22,092 nucleotides of DNA from contig DAOPYE010000038.1 of NCBI GenBank assembly GCA_035352715.1, positions 1 to 22,092 on the forward strand, read 5' to 3'. The number at the start of each line of letters is the position of its first letter. Position 1 is the first letter of the stretch. Positions 14,941 to 22,092 of the stretch are shown here, in pieces. Below the pieces are notes generated by a model. That model was not told where the DNA came from. It worked only from the letters and a program-made list of their open reading frames with translations, and did no database searches. The DNA comes from DAOPYE01 sp035352715. Its GTDB lineage: Bacteria > Acidobacteriota > Holophagae > Holophagales > Holophagaceae. A program made the translations under genes and the position numbers.

Positions 14941-14962
14941 TCTCCCAATGTGGCATGGGAGA
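14941..14962 (-). promoter_or_regulatory. Hairpin that contains the ribosome binding site of the minus-strand membrane protein
   Basis: Perfect 7-bp inverted repeat TCTCCCA / TGGGAGA with an 8-nt loop. On the minus-strand RNA the 3' arm is UGGGAGA, the Shine-Dalgarno sequence of the gene starting at 14934. Folding would hide it from the ribosome. It could instead be a DNA operator. Confidence 0.45.
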
Positions 14963-15039
14963 TTATGACATATTCATCGGCCGGTTTTCATCCCCGAAAG
15001 AAAGCGGCCACCCTGCATCTTCCAAACCTCGACCATCCG

Positions 15040-15053
15040 TGTCATTCGTGACA
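15040..15053 (+). repeat. Small UUCG-loop hairpin in the argC leader
   Basis: TGTCA-TTCG-TGACA, a 5-bp perfect stem capped by a TTCG tetraloop, ending 14 nt before the argC ribosome binding site. Tetraloops of this kind are unusually stable in RNA. There is no T run behind it, so it is not a terminator. Confidence 0.4.
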
Positions 15054-15077
15054 TTCGGCTTTTTGATGGGAGCATCC

Positions 15078-16130
15078 ATGAATCTCGATTTCGTCATCCT
15101 GGGCGCCTCGGGCTACGGCGGAGGCGAACTGCTGCGCTGGCTGTCGAACCATCCCAACACCAAGAGCCTGCGTGGGACGGCGCGATCCAAGGCGGGACTG
15201 CCTTTCTGGAAGCTGCACCCCAATCTGCGCGGCGTGGTGGACGGCACCTTCGAGGCGGACGTGGACTGGAACGATCTGACCCAAAGCGAACAGCCCGTCG
15301 TGTTTTCCGCCCTGCCCCACGGATCCCTCGCGCAACTGTTGCCAGATCTTGAAAAGGCCTGGCAGGCCGCAGGCATCGCGGACCGCCTGCTGCTGGTGGA
15401 TCTCTCCGGCGATTTCCGGCTCAAGGACGCAGCGGTCTTTGCCAAGGCCTACAAGGGCGAGCACCCCTGCCCCGAGCATCTGCAGCGGTTCGTCTACGGA
15501 CTTCCCGAATGGAATCGCAGCGCCATCCAGGGCGCTAGGCGCGTCGCCAGCGCGGGCTGCTTCGCCACGGCCTTGCAGATGGCCCTGATTCCCCTGCGCG
15601 GTCTGGATCTCGGCTTCATCGCGGCCAGCGCCGTCACTGGCTCCAGCGGCAGCGGCGCCAATGCCTCGGATGGCACCCACCACCCCACCCGCGCCCAGGA
15701 CTTCCGCGCCTACAAGGTGCTGAATCACCAGCACCTTGCCGAGGTTCACGTGGCCATGGAAGCCTGTTCCATCCGCGGTGGCTTTGCCTTCGTGCCCCAT
15801 AGCGCCCCGTTCGTGCGCGGCATCTTCGCGACCCTGCAGTTCCCCTTGGCCCCGGGCCTGGATGCGGAGGCCCTGAAAGCCCGTGTGCAGGACGCCTACC
15901 AGGACGCCCCCTTCGTGCGCATCATCGAGGACAGCCCCCGCGTGGGTGCGGTGGCGGGCACCAACTTCTGCGATATCTCCAGCGCCGCGAAGGATGGCAC
16001 GGGCGTGATCATGGTGGCCATCGACAACCTGGGCAAGGGCATGGCCAGCCAGGCCATCCAGTCCATGAACATCGCTCTGGGCCTGCCTGAAACCACCGGC
16101 ATCCGCGTGGCCGGACGCTACCCGGGCTGA
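15078..16130 (+). CDS. argC: N-acyl-gamma-glutamyl-phosphate reductase
   Basis: 350 residues. Reduces N-acylglutamyl phosphate to the semialdehyde with NADPH. Seen: Rossmann loop ILGASGYGGGELLRWL (7-22), SALPHGSL, LVDLSGDFRL, VYGLPEWNR, the nucleophile Cys in VASAGCFATALQ, SAVTGSSGSGANAS, FVPHSAPFVRGI, and the C-terminal DNLGKGMASQAIQSMN. ATG 15078 is chosen because GGGAG lies 5 nt upstream and the Rossmann strand starts right away; an open frame continues 41 codons upstream without family character. It supplies the step between argB and argD but is set apart from the operon by an opposite-strand gene, so it needs its own promoter in 14935-15060. I could not find a convincing one. Confidence 0.94.
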   Translation: MNLDFVILGASGYGGGELLRWLSNHPNTKSLRGTARSKAGLPFWKLHPNLRGVVDGTFEADVDWNDLTQSEQPVVFSALPHGSLAQLLPDLEKAWQAAGIADRLLLVDLSGDFRLKDAAVFAKAYKGEHPCPEHLQRFVYGLPEWNRSAIQGARRVASAGCFATALQMALIPLRGLDLGFIAASAVTGSSGSGANASDGTHHPTRAQDFRAYKVLNHQHLAEVHVAMEACSIRGGFAFVPHSAPFVRGIFATLQFPLAPGLDAEALKARVQDAYQDAPFVRIIEDSPRVGAVAGTNFCDISSAAKDGTGVIMVAIDNLGKGMASQAIQSMNIALGLPETTGIRVAGRYPG

Positions 16131-16198
16131 AATTCTGGCCTTTCACAACTTAATATATTCTCCGCATTTGCCGAATAACTTTGCAGGAGAAGAAATTC

Positions 16199-17518
16199 AT
16201 GGCGACCCATTCAGGGAATGCGATTCGCTGGTATTTGATCTGGCTGCTGGCGATTTCCATTTCCCTCATGGGTCTGCAGTACTTCGGCCTGAACCGCGTG
16301 ATCCGCATCGACGCGAAAAGCCGGAACGCCATCCGGCTGATGGACGACTCCGCTTCGGGTGGACGGAGCACGTCCGTCATAAGCCGGGATGGAAGCCGCT
16401 TCATCCTGGACGCGGATCTGAAGCCGGGTTTCGCATGGCCCTATATGCAGTTGGAAGTCCGCTTCACCCGAAACACCAAGGGCATCGATCTTTCCAAGTT
16501 CAACGAGATCCGGATCAAGGCCGAACATCAGGGACCTGCCCCGCACAAGTTGCGGGTGTTCCTGCGCAGCTTCGACCCGGCCTATGCAGATCCACTCGAA
16601 CTCAACACCTGGAAACCGAACGAAGCCGTCTTTGTCCCTTTTCCCGGAGAAGAGGTTCGGCTGCCTCTGCGTAATTTCGCGGTATCCAATTGGTGGCGGA
16701 ACGATTTCCAGGTCCCCATCGACCAGGCGGGCATGGATCTGCGGCACGCCGTCCTGCTGCAGATCAACACGCCGGATAACGCCCAATTGGGCCACCACCG
16801 GATCATCATCGACCATATAGAGATATGGGGGAAATGGGTCAGCCGCGAACAGATGGCGATCGGTGTGCTGTTTCTATGGATCGGCTCAGCCTTGTTCTTC
16901 CTGCTCATGGATCTCAGGCAACTGCGCCGCAGCCTGCAGCGCAGCCGCAATCGTGAAAAGCAACTCAAGCAACTCAGCCAGACCCTGGAGATCGAGAACC
17001 GGACCATTGGCGACATGGCGCGCCGAGATCCACTGACCGGTGTCCGCAACCGCGCCGGCATTCTCGACGAACTGTTCCAGGAATGCGAAGACGCCCATCG
17101 AACGGGCCATCCACTGGCCCTGATCTTCATGGATATCGATCACTTCAAGCTTGTGAACGATCGCCACGGTCATGCAGTCGGCGACGAGGTGCTGCGCGAA
17201 TTCGCCCGGAATCTGGAAATGCTGACTCGGCGAAGCGATTACCTGATCCGCTGGGGAGGCGAAGAGTTCGTGCTCATCTGCCCTGAGACTTCGCTGGAGG
17301 ACGCGGTGAAGCTGGCAGAGAAGGCCCGCAAGCACCTTGAGCAGATCCAGTGGCCCATGGGAATTGCCTTGACGGCCAGCTTTGGCGTCACGGTGCTGGG
17401 CGACGATCCCATCCAGAAGGGGTTGGAGCGCGCCGACGCTGCGCTCTACGATGCGAAAAACGCGGGCAGGAACTGCGTGAAGACCAGTCCTGCTCTCAGT
17501 GGCGAGCAGATGCAGTAG
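16199..17518 (+). CDS. Membrane diguanylate cyclase with periplasmic sensor region
   Basis: 439 residues. Layout: membrane segment 11-29, periplasmic region 30-216, membrane segment 218-237, a charged probable coiled coil 238-270, and a GGDEF domain 275-435. The active-site motif is GGEEF (353-357) with the metal Asp in FMDIDHFK and the RDPLTGVRNR start. RRSD (344-347) sits five residues before it and is a complete RxxD product-inhibition site, so the enzyme should make cyclic di-GMP and be feedback controlled. The periplasmic part (EIRIKAEH, KLRVFLRSFDPAY, LNTWKPNEAVFVPF) looks like a galactose-binding or CIA30-type beta-sandwich, ligand unknown. AGGAGA lies 8 nt before ATG 16199, preferred over an in-frame TTG at 16181. 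9 nt before the next gene. Confidence 0.93.
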   Translation: MATHSGNAIRWYLIWLLAISISLMGLQYFGLNRVIRIDAKSRNAIRLMDDSASGGRSTSVISRDGSRFILDADLKPGFAWPYMQLEVRFTRNTKGIDLSKFNEIRIKAEHQGPAPHKLRVFLRSFDPAYADPLELNTWKPNEAVFVPFPGEEVRLPLRNFAVSNWWRNDFQVPIDQAGMDLRHAVLLQINTPDNAQLGHHRIIIDHIEIWGKWVSREQMAIGVLFLWIGSALFFLLMDLRQLRRSLQRSRNREKQLKQLSQTLEIENRTIGDMARRDPLTGVRNRAGILDELFQECEDAHRTGHPLALIFMDIDHFKLVNDRHGHAVGDEVLREFARNLEMLTRRSDYLIRWGGEEFVLICPETSLEDAVKLAEKARKHLEQIQWPMGIALTASFGVTVLGDDPIQKGLERADAALYDAKNAGRNCVKTSPALSGEQMQ

Positions 17519-17527
17519 GCTTTTCCC

Positions 17528-18097
17528 ATGGACCTTTCGCGCTTTCTTGATTTCGCTCTTACGCATGGCTGGCAGGGCATGGCGCTCTGGGGCGTTCTGC
17601 TCGCCGAAGCCCTGCTCTGGGTGGGACTCGTGCACCTTTACCTGAGCCTGCGCCGCGAGGAAGCGCCTTGGGAGGAGTGCGTCGGAAAGATCCGCAGCGC
17701 CTTCCTGCGCCAACTGAACGGCCAGGAAGAGATCGACGAACTCAAGGTCCACCGCTATGCCCCGATGGTGGATGCGCTGGTGGCGGTGCATTTTGCCGAA
17801 AGCAAGAGCGATATCTTCACCCGCTGGCTGCTGCTGCGCTGGAAGACCAAGGAGGGCCTGCGCGCCTACTGGATCCGCTGGGGACATCTGATCATCGCCT
17901 TCGGCGTGGTGCTTTGGTTCCTGTACGGCCTGCGCCTGGACCTGGGCCTGGAACCTCTCATGCGAACCCCCTGCGATCCGCGCCTGCTCTGGATCTGGCT
18001 TGGATGCGCCATGGTGGTCGCCTGGAAGCTCGTGCGACTGCAGGGCAACCTCGAACGCGTCCAGCGCGCCTTGCTGGCGCCGCGCCGAGATGAATAA
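17528..18097 (+). CDS. Small membrane protein of unknown function
   Basis: 189 residues, not recognised. It has membrane segments at about 17-40, 118-137 and 152-169. Between the first two is a cytoplasmic-looking charged stretch (LRREEAPWEECVGKIRSAFLRQLNGQEE). The start ATG 17528 is 9 nt after the diguanylate cyclase stop and has no clear Shine-Dalgarno sequence, so translation may depend on the upstream gene. The close spacing suggests a partner role with the cyclase. The arrangement of a first helix, a long loop and a helical pair has some look of MotA/TolQ/ExbB proteins, but I do not see their family motifs and would not assign it. Confidence 0.75.
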   Translation: MDLSRFLDFALTHGWQGMALWGVLLAEALLWVGLVHLYLSLRREEAPWEECVGKIRSAFLRQLNGQEEIDELKVHRYAPMVDALVAVHFAESKSDIFTRWLLLRWKTKEGLRAYWIRWGHLIIAFGVVLWFLYGLRLDLGLEPLMRTPCDPRLLWIWLGCAMVVAWKLVRLQGNLERVQRALLAPRRDE

Positions 18098-18180
18098 CCT
18101 GCCGTGACGCAATCGCCTTTTCGCCCATCACACCGGTATCGCTCGGCCTTTCGCAAGCGCCTGAACGAGGAGGAAAGCCC

Positions 18181-19608
18181 ATGACAGGAACCGCGGATAT
18201 CGGAATCGTTGGCTTGGGCGTCATGGGCGAGAACCTCGCCATCAACATGGAGAGCCAAGGCTTTTCGGTCGTCGGCTTTGATCTGGACGAAAGCAAGCGC
18301 GCCAGCTTTGCCCATCGCACCCAGGGAAAGAGGGCCCTCGCCGCCGAAAGTCCCGAAGCCTTCGTGGCTGCGCTCGCCCGCCCTCGCCGCATCTTCATGA
18401 TGGTTCCCGCGGGCCGGGCCGTGGATGCGGTCATCGCCACGTTCCGCCCCCATCTCCAGCCGGGTGATGTCTTCATCGACGGCGGCAACACCCACTTCAC
18501 AGATACGGAGCGGCGCATTCGTGAACTGGAAGCCAGCGGCATCCTGTTCATCGGAAGCGGCGTGAGCGGTGGCGAAGAAGGCGCCCTGAAGGGCCCTTCC
18601 ATCATGCCGGGAGGGAATGCCAGCGCCTGGCCCCTGGTGAAGCCCATCCTGCAAGGCATCGCCGCGCGCACACCCGGCGGCGACATCTGCTGCGATTGGA
18701 TCGGCTCTGGCGGATCCGGCCATTTCGTGAAGATGGTCCACAACGGCATCGAGTACGGCGATATGCAGATGATCTGCGAGGCCTACGCGCTAATGGATCG
18801 CCTGCTGGGCCTGAGCGCCGATGAGATCGCGGATGTCTTCACGGCCTGGAACCAGGGCGAACTGGACAGCTACCTGGTGGATATCACCGCCGCCGTGCTG
18901 CGCCAGAAGGATGAAGCCACGGGACGGCCGCTGGTGGACGTGATCCTCGATGTGGCGGGACAGAAGGGCACGGGCAAGTGGACCAGCCAGGTCGCATTGG
19001 ATCTGGGATCCCCGGCCCAGACCATCGTTGAGGCCGTCTTTGTCCGCATGATCAGCGGCCTCAAGGAAGAGCGCGAACGCGCCGCCCGCATCTTCCCGAA
19101 TCCGGGCCTTCAGGTGTCCCTCGATCGGACCGTCTTCATCGAGCAGATCCGCCAGGCGCTGTACGCCTCCAAGATCTGCTCGTACGCCCAAGGCTTCCAG
19201 ATGCTTCGCGCCGCCGATGAAACCTACGGCTGGGGCCTGGATCTCGGGGGTATTTCACAGCTCTGGCGAGCCGGCTGCATCATCCGCGCCGCGTTCCTGG
19301 GCCGCATCAAAGAGGCTTTCGATCGCGATCCCGCCTTGGCCAACCTGTTGCTCGACCCCTTCTTCGCCGACGCCCTGAACCAGGCGCAGGCCGCGTGGCG
19401 AAGCGTCATCAGCACCGCGATCCTTAGCGGAACCGCCGTGCCCGCCATGACCAGCGCCCTGACCTATTTCGACAGCTACCGCTCCGAGCGGCTTCCTGCC
19501 AATCTGCTACAGGCCCAGCGGGACGCCTTTGGCGCGCATCGCTACGAGCGCGTGGATGCGCCGCGGGGACAGTTCTTCCATACGGATTGGGGCCTCGGCA
19601 ACCGTTAG
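18181..19608 (+). CDS. gnd: 6-phosphogluconate dehydrogenase (decarboxylating), possibly NAD-preferring
   Basis: 475 residues, full length. Oxidatively decarboxylates 6-phosphogluconate to ribulose 5-phosphate. Seen: dinucleotide loop GLGVMG (11-16), MMVPAG, DGGNTHFTDTERR, GSGVSGGEEGA, GSGGSGHFVKMVHNGIEYGDMQ with the catalytic Lys and Asn, and the family signature ILDVAGQKGTGKW. After the second strand the sequence is GFDLDESK, where NADP enzymes have an Asn-Arg-Ser/Thr triplet that holds the 2'-phosphate. Asp34 and the missing Arg suggest NAD use. GAGGAGG lies 9 nt before ATG 18181. It follows the small membrane protein by 83 nt. Confidence 0.95.
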   Translation: MTGTADIGIVGLGVMGENLAINMESQGFSVVGFDLDESKRASFAHRTQGKRALAAESPEAFVAALARPRRIFMMVPAGRAVDAVIATFRPHLQPGDVFIDGGNTHFTDTERRIRELEASGILFIGSGVSGGEEGALKGPSIMPGGNASAWPLVKPILQGIAARTPGGDICCDWIGSGGSGHFVKMVHNGIEYGDMQMICEAYALMDRLLGLSADEIADVFTAWNQGELDSYLVDITAAVLRQKDEATGRPLVDVILDVAGQKGTGKWTSQVALDLGSPAQTIVEAVFVRMISGLKEERERAARIFPNPGLQVSLDRTVFIEQIRQALYASKICSYAQGFQMLRAADETYGWGLDLGGISQLWRAGCIIRAAFLGRIKEAFDRDPALANLLLDPFFADALNQAQAAWRSVISTAILSGTAVPAMTSALTYFDSYRSERLPANLLQAQRDAFGAHRYERVDAPRGQFFHTDWGLGNR

Positions 19609-19647
19609 CGACCGCGAATCCCGATCCAAACCGCGGGAAAGCCCTTC

Positions 19648-20247
19648 ATGCTCAGCACGTTTCTGCTTGCCTTCATTCCCCTCTTCGTTGCCATCGACGT
19701 GCTGGGCCTGCTGCCGATCTTCATCTCCATGACCCAGGACATGGGCGAGACGAAGCGGCGGCGCCTCATCAGCCAGGCCACGATCACCGCCCTGGCCGTT
19801 TCGGTCATTTTCCTGTTCGCGGGCAAGGCGGTTTTCCATCTGCTGGGCATCACCGTCAATGACTTCCGGATCGGCGGCGGCATCGTGCTGCTGGTGCTCT
19901 CTGTCCGGGATCTGATCTTCCCCGACGAAGGCTCGCGCGTGACCGGCGAAAGCAGCGCGGATGTGGGCGTCGTGCCCATCGGCATCCCGCTCATCATCGG
20001 TCCCGCCGTGCTCACGACGATCATCATCCTGGTGGACACGCACGGCTATGTGCCCACGATCGCGGCCCTGATGGCCAACCTCGCTATCGTGTGGATCGCC
20101 TTCCGCAAATCCCCCGTGATCGTCCGCCTGATGGGCGCCTCGGGCGCCAAAGGTTTCGCCAAGGTCGCAGCCCTGTTCCTGGCCGCCATCGCCGTGATGA
20201 TGATCCGCCTGGGCGTCTCCGAAAGCGTGAAAGCCTGGGGGCATTGA
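19648..20247 (+). CDS. MarC family integral membrane protein
   Basis: 199 residues, almost wholly hydrophobic, with about six membrane segments. It has the MarC/UPF0056 layout: an opening LSTFLLAFIPLFVAIDVLGLLPIFISMTQ, the middle GIVLLVLSVRDLIF, and VGVVPIGIPLIIGPAVLTTIIIL, the region containing the family's conserved P-A/P-L-GP pattern. The family was once linked to multiple antibiotic resistance, but that was not upheld and its function is open. It sits 39 nt after gnd and ends at an intrinsic terminator, so it is probably the last gene of that transcript. Confidence 0.9.
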   Translation: MLSTFLLAFIPLFVAIDVLGLLPIFISMTQDMGETKRRRLISQATITALAVSVIFLFAGKAVFHLLGITVNDFRIGGGIVLLVLSVRDLIFPDEGSRVTGESSADVGVVPIGIPLIIGPAVLTTIIILVDTHGYVPTIAALMANLAIVWIAFRKSPVIVRLMGASGAKGFAKVAALFLAAIAVMMIRLGVSESVKAWGH

Positions 20248-20276
20248 TCTCGCCGCTGCTGGTCAACTTTGTGAAG

Positions 20277-20303
20277 GCCATTGCAGCGCCAGCAAGGCTT
20301 TTT
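20277..20303 (+). terminator. Intrinsic terminator after the MarC-family gene
   Basis: Stem GCC-(A)-TTGC / GCAA-GGC with one bulged A and a 7-nt loop, followed at once by TTTTT. It lies 30 nt after the MarC-family stop and closes the gnd-marC transcript before the AT-rich gene. Confidence 0.75.
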
Positions 20304-20370
20304 GGGAATCGGATCACCAGCCAGATTCACCAGAATCAAAGTGACATCCATCAGAATGCAAAACGCACTC

Positions 20371-20414
20371 GGTTTGGTTTCGATAAGCTTAGGCTTACCT
20401 CCAAAAACCAAACT
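20371..20414 (+). repeat. Nested inverted repeat directly before the orphan gene's ribosome binding site
   Basis: Outer arms GTTTGGTTT (20372-20380) and AAACCAAAC (20405-20413) are perfect 9-bp complements. Inside them TAAGC-TTAG-GCTTA (20384-20397) forms a second small stem. The outer arm ends 2 nt before the AGGGAG that serves the gene at 20428. It may be an RNA control element or a DNA operator. There is no T run. Confidence 0.5.
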
Positions 20415-20427
20415 AGGGAGATTCGGC

Positions 20428-21216
20428 ATGGACGAATCAACAACCCCTCAGACAGCGCCTGAAGCACCATCCCAGGTTCAGGCCACGGTCAAACCGCACA
20501 GCGAGGTCGTTTTTCAGGTTACGGAAGCCACTCTTCGACCCCCCAGACCTTCGTGTTTTGAAATAGCAAACACAGTCATTGGTTTTGGAAGTGTCGCCAT
20601 ATCGTTGTTTGTTGCCATTTGTACCTATTGTGCCGCAAAAGCGGCTAGAGATTCAGCGAAAGCAGCAAAAGAAACCCAGGAGGAAATGAAAGCAGCGAGA
20701 GAGGAGGAACGCATATCTAAAGCTCCAGAAATGCTCGCAAAATGGATCATTTTGTTTAACAAACATGAACTCGAAGAGGAGACACTTCCCCAAGACGTTG
20801 ACGTTGTTTTAACAAACACAAGAGGAGAGTCGCTAAAGCGTTTAGAATACTCTGCATACATTCTGAATCAGAATTTTGAGATCATTGGGAAAAGCGAGAA
20901 TAACATCAGATGTGGAGGAACCCATATCGGAAGGGATATATACATTGGAATCACACTACCTCCGGGCATAGTTCGAGCAATGAAAAATGAAAGCACAATA
21001 TATGCATACATAGAGTGCAGTGCTGTTGACCATTTAAACAACAAAACAGACAATCGCCAAGAACTTGCATATAAGACAACAAGAAATGATAAATATATTA
21101 ATTCAACAAAAAGAGAGGTGATGAGACCTGGTACTATAACAAGAGAAGAAGACTTCGCTCAAATAAAAACAAGCATCAGCAAGACAAATATCAGGCCATT
21201 ACAACAAGGTGAATAG
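20428..21216 (+). CDS. AT-rich orphan gene: membrane-anchored protein with coiled coil, function unknown
   Basis: 262 residues, not recognised. The N-terminal 43 residues are Pro/Thr/Gln-rich and probably disordered. One membrane segment follows at about 46-68 (IANTVIGFGSVAISLFVAICTY), then an Ala/Glu/Lys-rich coiled coil 70-97, then a polar domain of about 160 residues with beta-like stretches (DVDVVLTNTRGESLKRLEYSAYIL, GRDIYIGITLPPGIV). ATG 20428 is chosen because AGGGAG lies 7 nt upstream; the open frame continues 49 codons further up through the terminator. From about 20560 the bases and codons are clearly more AT-rich than all neighbours (many aaa, ata, aca), a sign of recent acquisition. 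It ends 6 bp from the convergent dus gene. Confidence 0.78.
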   Translation: MDESTTPQTAPEAPSQVQATVKPHSEVVFQVTEATLRPPRPSCFEIANTVIGFGSVAISLFVAICTYCAAKAARDSAKAAKETQEEMKAAREEERISKAPEMLAKWIILFNKHELEEETLPQDVDVVLTNTRGESLKRLEYSAYILNQNFEIIGKSENNIRCGGTHIGRDIYIGITLPPGIVRAMKNESTIYAYIECSAVDHLNNKTDNRQELAYKTTRNDKYINSTKREVMRPGTITREEDFAQIKTSISKTNIRPLQQGE

Positions 21217-21222
21217 GCGATT

Positions 21223-22092
21223 TCACCGCACCTTCAGCGCCTCCAGCTCATCCATCAGCACCTGGGGATCGTCGCACTGATTGAGCTTCTGGCGGAAATG
21301 GACGCCGCCGTGGATGCCCTTGGTGAACCAACTGCCGATCTTCTTCATCTTGTGTAGGGCGTCGCGGGGCTCCAGCACCTCGTTCAGCATCTGGAAGAAG
21401 CGCAGGCACAGTTCGATGCGCTGAGTTTCGGTGACGACCAGATCGGGCTCCAGGATCTGGCGGAAGATCCAGGGGTTGGTCAGGGCGGCGCGGCCAATCA
21501 TGACGCCGTGGCAGCCGGTTTCGCGCACCATGCGATGGGCGTCCTCCGCGCAGTTCACGTCGCCGTTGCCGATGATGGGAAAGCTGGGCGCGGCTTCCAC
21601 CGCGCGGGCGATGAGGCTCCAGTCCGCTTCGCCGGAGTAGTGCTGTGAGCGCGTGCGGGGATGGATGGTCAGGGCCTGCACGCCCTCGGCCTCAAACATC
21701 TTCATGAAGTCCAGGTACTCGAGCTTGTCTTTCTGGCTGGCGTCCCAGCCCGTGCGCATCTTCACCGTGACCGGCACCTTCACGGCCTTGACGATGGCGC
21801 GCACGCAGGACTGGGCCAGCAGGAAATCCTTCATCAAGGCAGAGCCCGCGCCGCTCTTGGTGACATTGGCGGCGGGACAGCCCATGTTCAGATCGATGAT
21901 GTCCGCGCCGCCTTCTTCGGCCAGTCGCGCGGCCTGGGCCAGATGCTCGGGGATATGCCCGGCGATCTGCATGGCGAAGGGATGTTCGCCCTCGGAGGCC
22001 ATCATCATGTCCCGAGCCTTGCGCGCGTGACGCACCAGCGCTTCGCTGGAGATCATCTCGGAAACTGTGAGCCCGACTCCGCCCAGTTCGCG
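21223..22092 (-). CDS. dusB: tRNA-dihydrouridine synthase (DusB-like); 5' end cut by window edge
   Basis: FMN enzyme that reduces uridines in the tRNA D-loop with NADPH. 289 residues are visible. The frame runs to the window edge (RELGGVGLTVSEMISSEAL), so about 30-40 N-terminal residues are missing. Seen: MQIAGHIPEHLAQAA, DLNMGCPAANVTKSGAGSALM with the catalytic Cys, VTVKMRTGWD, TIHPRTRSQHYSGEADW, IIGNGDVNCAEDA, and the FMN phosphate segment GVMIGRAALTNPWIF. The order and the PWIF ending fit the DusB/bacterial Dus group. The subfamily, and so the target uridine, is not certain. The C-terminal helical tRNA-binding part is short. Confidence 0.93.
   Translation of the reverse strand, partial: RELGGVGLTVSEMISSEALVRHARKARDMMMASEGEHPFAMQIAGHIPEHLAQAARLAEEGGADIIDLNMGCPAANVTKSGAGSALMKDFLLAQSCVRAIVKAVKVPVTVKMRTGWDASQKDKLEYLDFMKMFEAEGVQALTIHPRTRSQHYSGEADWSLIARAVEAAPSFPIIGNGDVNCAEDAHRMVRETGCHGVMIGRAALTNPWIFRQILEPDLVVTETQRIELCLRFFQMLNEVLEPRDALHKMKKIGSWFTKGIHGGVHFRQKLNQCDDPQVLMDELEALKVR

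Noticed and set aside
14965..14977. ATGACATATTCAT before argC as an ARG box
   Set aside because: The arms are imperfect and the spacing is shorter than the TGAAT-N4-ATTCA form. It also does not share the TTGC core seen at argR and argD.
13762..15051. Plus-strand open frame of 429 residues between the P-loop gene and argC
   Set aside because: It covers the mirror of the minus-strand membrane protein, which has membrane segments and a ribosome binding site. The plus frame has Gln/Gly/Arg-rich shadow composition.
21208..21227. GGTGAA / TTCACC inverted repeat between the orphan gene and dus as a bidirectional terminator
   Set aside because: The stem has only 6 bp and no T run on either strand, and it overlaps both stop codons.

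Overview
The window is GC-rich, densely coded bacterial chromosome with biosynthetic and housekeeping genes. There are no phage genes, transposases, CRISPR arrays or tRNA/rRNA genes. The gene set (SAM-I riboswitch on met genes, ArgR, an unusual acylated-citrulline type arginine operon whose ArgG and ArgH resemble Bacteroidota forms) together with high GC would fit an Acidobacteriota member such as the Holophaga/Geothrix group. That placement is an inference from gene style, not a measured result.

Layout. (1) 1-2066, minus strand: a methionine unit. A SAM-I riboswitch and intrinsic terminator precede metY (O-acetylhomoserine sulfhydrylase) and metA (homoserine O-acyltransferase, cut by the window edge; its Glu111 predicts acetyl-CoA use). 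Together these make homocysteine directly from homoserine. (2) 2246-4718: a pentapeptide-repeat protein, a YeaD-like hexose-6-phosphate mutarotase and, convergent with it, a class I DAHP synthase. (3) 4880-16130: the arginine region. ArgR is divergent from a long plus-strand operon argD-argF'-argB-argE-argH-(small DMT membrane protein)-argG-(P-loop protein). argC follows separately, behind an opposite-strand membrane protein. The argR/argD spacer carries TTTGC-type repeats and an ARG-like palindrome lying on the -10 of a promoter whose predicted start is essentially the argD ATG, so that mRNA may be leaderless. (4) 16199-20247: a membrane diguanylate cyclase with a periplasmic sensor region, a small membrane protein, a 6-phosphogluconate dehydrogenase whose cofactor loop looks NAD-type, and a MarC-family membrane protein. 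(5) 20428-21216: an AT-rich orphan membrane-anchored protein, probably acquired. (6) 21223-22092, minus strand: a tRNA-dihydrouridine synthase, cut by the window edge.

The most interesting system is the arginine operon. The carbamoyltransferase belongs to the N-acylornithine group, but the residue that separates acetyl- from succinyl-ornithine enzymes is Ser (position 90), and the carboxylated Lys of the acetyl enzyme is Glu (position 296). It therefore probably uses N-succinylornithine or another N-acylornithine. No known N-acylglutamate synthase (argA, argJ or GNAT) is in the operon. Its last gene encodes a P-loop protein that resembles the DUF1611/DgcN glutamate N-acetyltransferase group, making it a candidate for the missing first enzyme.
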